Source: Leptoclinus maculatus
Lineage: Eukaryota > Chordata > Actinopteri > Perciformes > Stichaeidae
Direction: 5' to 3'
DNA: 64,000 nt
Assembly: GCA_032191485.1 (NCBI GenBank)
Contig: JAVDOI010000003.1
Location: 11,284,986-11,348,985 of the forward strand
A program made the translations under genes and the position numbers. This document shows, piece after piece, positions 60,531-64,000 of the stretch. How positions within the stretch are numbered: position 1 is the first letter of the stretch; each line of letters begins with the position of its first letter. Under the pieces are notes generated by a model. The model saw nothing but the letters and a program-made list of their open reading frames with translations. It had not been told where the DNA came from and searched no databases.

Positions 60531-63500
60531 ATGGCGACAACAGCGTTAAGATCAGTACTAAAGGCTAAGGTAAGATTCAAAAGTTTTACAGTTTTAAAAC
60601 TGGAAATGACGAAGGCAGGTTTGACAGCTCACGTTGTTTATCAGTGCAATGTGTCATGTGCTGCAGGATTTACGTCTTGGTTGCTTTAATAATACATTTT
60701 AGTTGTGCAGCGCTATAAAAGGTACTCAAATGCAATTTACATGGTTAAAAACAGCAACAATAAAAGCAATAACACAACGGTGTATAAACATTTAAATTGC
60801 CTTACAGATGGGATTAACTTCACTTGTTTCTTCTCTTCAGAGGATATTCTGTGTGACTTTAGGTTTATGAACTGATTTATAGTATGAAACAAGTGGCCGA
60901 CTTCAGCTATTCTGTATATTTCAACCACTAAAGACTTCTCACTCTATTGGCTGGACTGCATTTATTCTTCCACTCCAGTCAGATTGACTTAATTAGTCCA
61001 CCTGAAGCCTTTTTATTCCACACTTTGTGGTTGCTCATTATTCTTGCATGCTTTCAGGGTAGGCTGCAATTGGAAAACAGCTGGTTTTGCTTCTTTAATC
61101 TTTAATGCATTACAAATTATGTAAACCAAAACTACAATTATAGTTTCTGGACAGATTCATAATGCATTTGCTGATTTCATTCAGACTCCCTGCTTGGTTT
61201 CTTTCTCAGGTTCCACTTAAACTTGGCCGCATGTGCTACTCCTCCTCAGTGGTGAGTTGAGAGCAGTGTACAGTTAATTCTCAGACTGCTATTACACTTA
61301 ACAGCAACTGTAAAGTAAAATACATGAACACGTTGCATCTCTCCTCACAGCCAACCACCAAGCTGTTCATCGATGGGAAGTTTGTTGAATCCAAAACATC
61401 AGAATGGCTGGATATTCACAATCCTGTAAGTATTTCATCTGGACTGGATCGAGAAACGGTGCCCTTATCTTCACCTAGTTGGGTTAGATTTATCCGGCTT
61501 TAGCTGGAGGGCTTCGCTGTGGTTTAGTAGCTCTGATAAGGCTCAAAGCCAAAGTTCTTTGTTTCTGTTAAACTTTGACCGGCAGATTAATGAAAGTCCA
61601 CATATCTTAGTTAAACATCTGCTAGGATTCCCTTGTTACCTAAGGTTTAGTGAACTCAAACGCCCCCTGCTGATTAAAGCAAAGTAATCTTTGGTGTATT
61701 AATGTAAAGTTACTCATCCTTATGTTCTCCTCTGCAGGCTACCAACGTGGTGATCGCCCGTGTACCCAAAGCCACCCAGGAAGAGATGTCGGCTGCTGTG
61801 GACTCGTGCTCCAGAGCCTTTCTCTCCTGGTCTGAGACCTCCATCTTGAATCGGCAGCAGGTCTTTCTGCGCTATCAGCAGCTTATCAAGGACAACATTG
61901 TAGGTCAAATGGGTCAGAAAGTTGCAACTGAAAACAAGTGTGTACTTTTTAGCACTGTTCAGTTTGATTATATTTAGTTGAACAACTGTCACATTTGACT
62001 TCTTTTTGCAAATCAGTGTTTTTAACCTTTCCACATTAGTCCAGAGCCTGCTGTTTACATTTAAAAATACTACGTCTGTAGTTTAGATGATATTAAATCT
62101 AAAGCTGAGAACAAAGGACTGACATGAGGGTCATCTTGTGTTCCAGAGAGACCTTGCCAAGGCCATCACTCTGGAACAAGGCAAAACCCTTGCAGATGCA
62201 GAGGGGGATGTATTCAGAGGCTTGCGTAAGTGTATCACCCTCACACACACACGTGTACACACACCTTTACAGAGGGCAACATCTCTTTTCTTTGCAGAGG
62301 TTGTGGAGCATGCCTGCAGCGTCACCTCTCTGATGCTCGGTGAAACCCTGCCCTCCATCACCAAGGACATGGACACCCACACATACCGACTGCCCCTTGG
62401 GGTGTGTGCCGGCATCGCACCCTTCAATTTCCCTGCCATGATCCCTCTCTGGATGTTTCCCATGGCCATGGTGTGCGGCAACACCTACCTGCTGAAGCCA
62501 TCAGAGCGGGTGCCAGCCTGCGCCATGCTGCTGGCCAAGATGCTGCAGGATGCCGGTGCTCCAGACGGGTCGCTCAACATCATCCACGGCCAACATGCTG
62601 GTAAGAGTTGGTCTCTCTTACCTTGAGCTGGTCATTGGCAGAATCTTTAGTGTAGATACAAGGCAGTGTAGGTAATGAAACTGTTATTTAGAGCAGATGT
62701 TTCAGATTCTTATTAAACAAGGCTAATCACTGGCTAGCTTAAGCTGCCACTAAACAACAAAGCCTCTTTTTTAAATTTATTTAACATTTTCTTGTTAAAA
62801 GAAAAGAACATTGTAAAGACAAAACAATTCACTAATTAATTAAGGAAATATTTTTGGCAGATTAGCCAATAATGCAAATACTTATTAGGTGCGGCCCTAA
62901 ATCCATGCCAGGACATAACATTTTTTGTCATTTTCTCTGTAATCATTAATTTGACACATTATTTGAAATATCAAGGATATCGGCGTTAATACAGTTTCTA
63001 TAACTGTCTTTGTGCCACAGCTGTGAATTTCATCTGCGACCATCCGGCCATCAAGGCAATCAGCTTTGTTGGTTCAAATCAGGCTGGGGAGTACATTTAC
63101 GAGAGGGGCTCCAAAAAGGGCAAGAGGGTCCAGTCAAACATGGTGAGTTAAGATAAGTCAAACATGGTGAGTTAAGATAAGTCAAACATGGTGAGTTAAG
63201 ATAAGTCAAACATGGTGAGTTAAGATAAGTCTAACACTGTGTCACATGCGAAAATCCGCCAATCAGAAGGCTCTGTAAGGTTCAAGTGAAGTCTGTAAAA
63301 ATGAAAATCAGACGAGGAAAACCCCTGTTTTACAGGTTTATATGAGGCCCAGGCACAAAAAATGATGCCAAACTGCTTTATTAGATAGATTGAACACTAT
63401 TAGTGATAAAAGAAGTGAAATATATAGTTATATAGTATATAAAATTACAATAAAACAGCTGAAAGTGCTGCTTCCAAAATCAGAATTGATGCCGGCTGAC

Positions 63501-64000
63501 CTTGGCTGACCTGTAGAAAAACATTGATACTTCTTTTAAGATAAGAGTCAAACACAGGTGTAAATGTCTGACACTTGCTGTAAATGTCCAGAAGGTGGCA
63601 GCATTGGCCAACATATTATTGTTGTGGTTTTGCTCTTCCTCACTGCCAGCTGTAAAGATCAGAGAAGCTGCAAAACAGAAACTGCAGCTGTGAATCACTG
63701 TTTGTCCATCAGTCCTCTGTCATAAGGACTCAAATGTTTAGGTTGTTTCTATATCATTCCCTGATGTTTTCACTTGTGACTAAACCAGCTGCTGTGATGT
63801 GGAGCTCACACAGCAGAAGGCTAACCGCTTCTCATGTACTGTAGGGAGCCAAGAACCATGGTGTGGTGATGCCTGATGCCAACAAGGAGAACACTCTGAA
63901 CCAGCTGGTGGGTGCAGCGTTCGGGGCCGCAGGACAGCGCTGCATGGCTCTGTCCACAGCCATCCTGGTGGGCGAGGCACGGCGCTGGCTGCCGGAGCTG
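60531..64000 (+). CDS. aldh6a1: ALDH6A1, methylmalonate-semialdehyde dehydrogenase (3' partial)
   Basis: This mitochondrial enzyme converts methylmalonate and malonate semialdehydes to propionyl- and acetyl-CoA in valine and pyrimidine breakdown; it is a CoA-dependent ALDH. Exons visible: 60531-60569, 61210-61251, 61351-61425, 61738-61899, 62147-62225, 62298-62600, 63021-63142 and 63845 to the window end, giving 326 residues of about 535. The N-terminal MATTALRSVLKAKVPLKLGR is a mitochondrial presequence split over two tiny exons (39 and 42 nt). Family stretches include LEQGKTLADAEGDVFRGL, GVCAGIAPFNFPAMIPLWM, KPSERVPACAMLLAK and IISFVGS-like AISFVGSNQAG. The catalytic cysteine is C307 in GQRCMALS. 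The start ATG has CACCATGG context. The rest lies beyond 64000. Confidence 0.97.
63133..63228. repeat. aldh6a1: Four-copy 24-bp tandem repeat spanning the aldh6a1 exon 7 splice donor
   Basis: The 24-bp unit begins GTCAAACATGGTGAGTTAAG and ends ATAA; it is repeated four times without mismatch (63133, 63157, 63181, 63205), then decays. Copy 1 contains the last 10 coding bases of exon 7 and the real donor ATG|GTGAGT at 63142/63143. Copies 2-4 carry identical donors at 63167, 63191 and 63215. Confidence 0.97.
63588..63601 (+). promoter_or_regulatory. CTCF-like motif in aldh6a1 intron 7
   Basis: CCAGAAGGTGGCAG matches the CTCF core consensus (CCASYAGRKGGCR) except for one base. Binding is untested. 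Confidence 0.35.

Noticed and set aside
63133..63228. Regular 24-bp array as a CRISPR-like structure
   Set aside because: The copies are directly adjacent with no spacers, in a vertebrate gene; it is a simple tandem duplication.
1..64000. tRNA, rRNA, prokaryotic operons, phage or defence systems
   Set aside because: No such structures were seen; the whole window is explained by vertebrate genes, introns and eukaryotic repeats.

Overview
This window is nuclear DNA from a bony fish, most likely a percomorph teleost. The reasons are short introns with GT..AG borders, vertebrate protein families split over many small exons, AATAAA poly(A) signals, and several dispersed repeats that I recognise as common in percomorph genomes. 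There is no prokaryotic, viral or CRISPR-type content. Comparisons with human proteins are from memory; exon borders were read directly from splice signals and reading frame.

Layout. (1) 1-24,530: the 3' nine-tenths of eml5 (+), a WD40/HELP microtubule-associated protein. Forty exons are in view; the first exons lie upstream of the window. (2) 25,128-28,602: isca2 (-) and npc2 (+), head to head. (3) 30,091-45,145: gskip (-) and atg2b (+), also head to head; atg2b is complete with 42 coding exons and 2073 residues. (4) 46,401-51,399: noxred1 (+) and tmed8 (+) in tandem. (5) 53,741-56,860: a six-Kelch-repeat protein (+) that I cannot name. (6) 57,313-59,752: gstz1 (-), converging on the Kelch gene with almost no spacer. 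(7) 60,531-64,000: the 5' part of aldh6a1 (+), cut by the window end inside the exon that carries the catalytic cysteine.

All genes named here except the Kelch gene have orthologues on human chromosome 14, but there they are spread over roughly 20 Mb. Two divergent pairs (isca2/npc2 and gskip/atg2b) are kept from human to fish. The genes do not form one pathway. They cover microtubules (eml5), mitochondrial Fe-S assembly and valine/pyrimidine breakdown (isca2, aldh6a1), tyrosine breakdown (gstz1), lysosomal cholesterol export (npc2), autophagosome lipid transfer (atg2b), PKA/GSK3 scaffolding (gskip) and Golgi/redox functions (tmed8, noxred1).

The most interesting signals are small. Three eml5 microexons (15, 9 and 21 nt) sit in or near the linker before the third HELP-WD40 module. 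A 24-bp tandem array in aldh6a1 repeats a real splice donor four times, and the decoys would add a stop codon. A 1,045-bp hAT-type element with clean TIRs and an 8-bp target duplication lies in noxred1. An 882-bp TIR element lies in gstz1. The gskip/atg2b promoter has adjacent YY1 and CRE motifs. I found no convincing evidence of a wholly new biological system.
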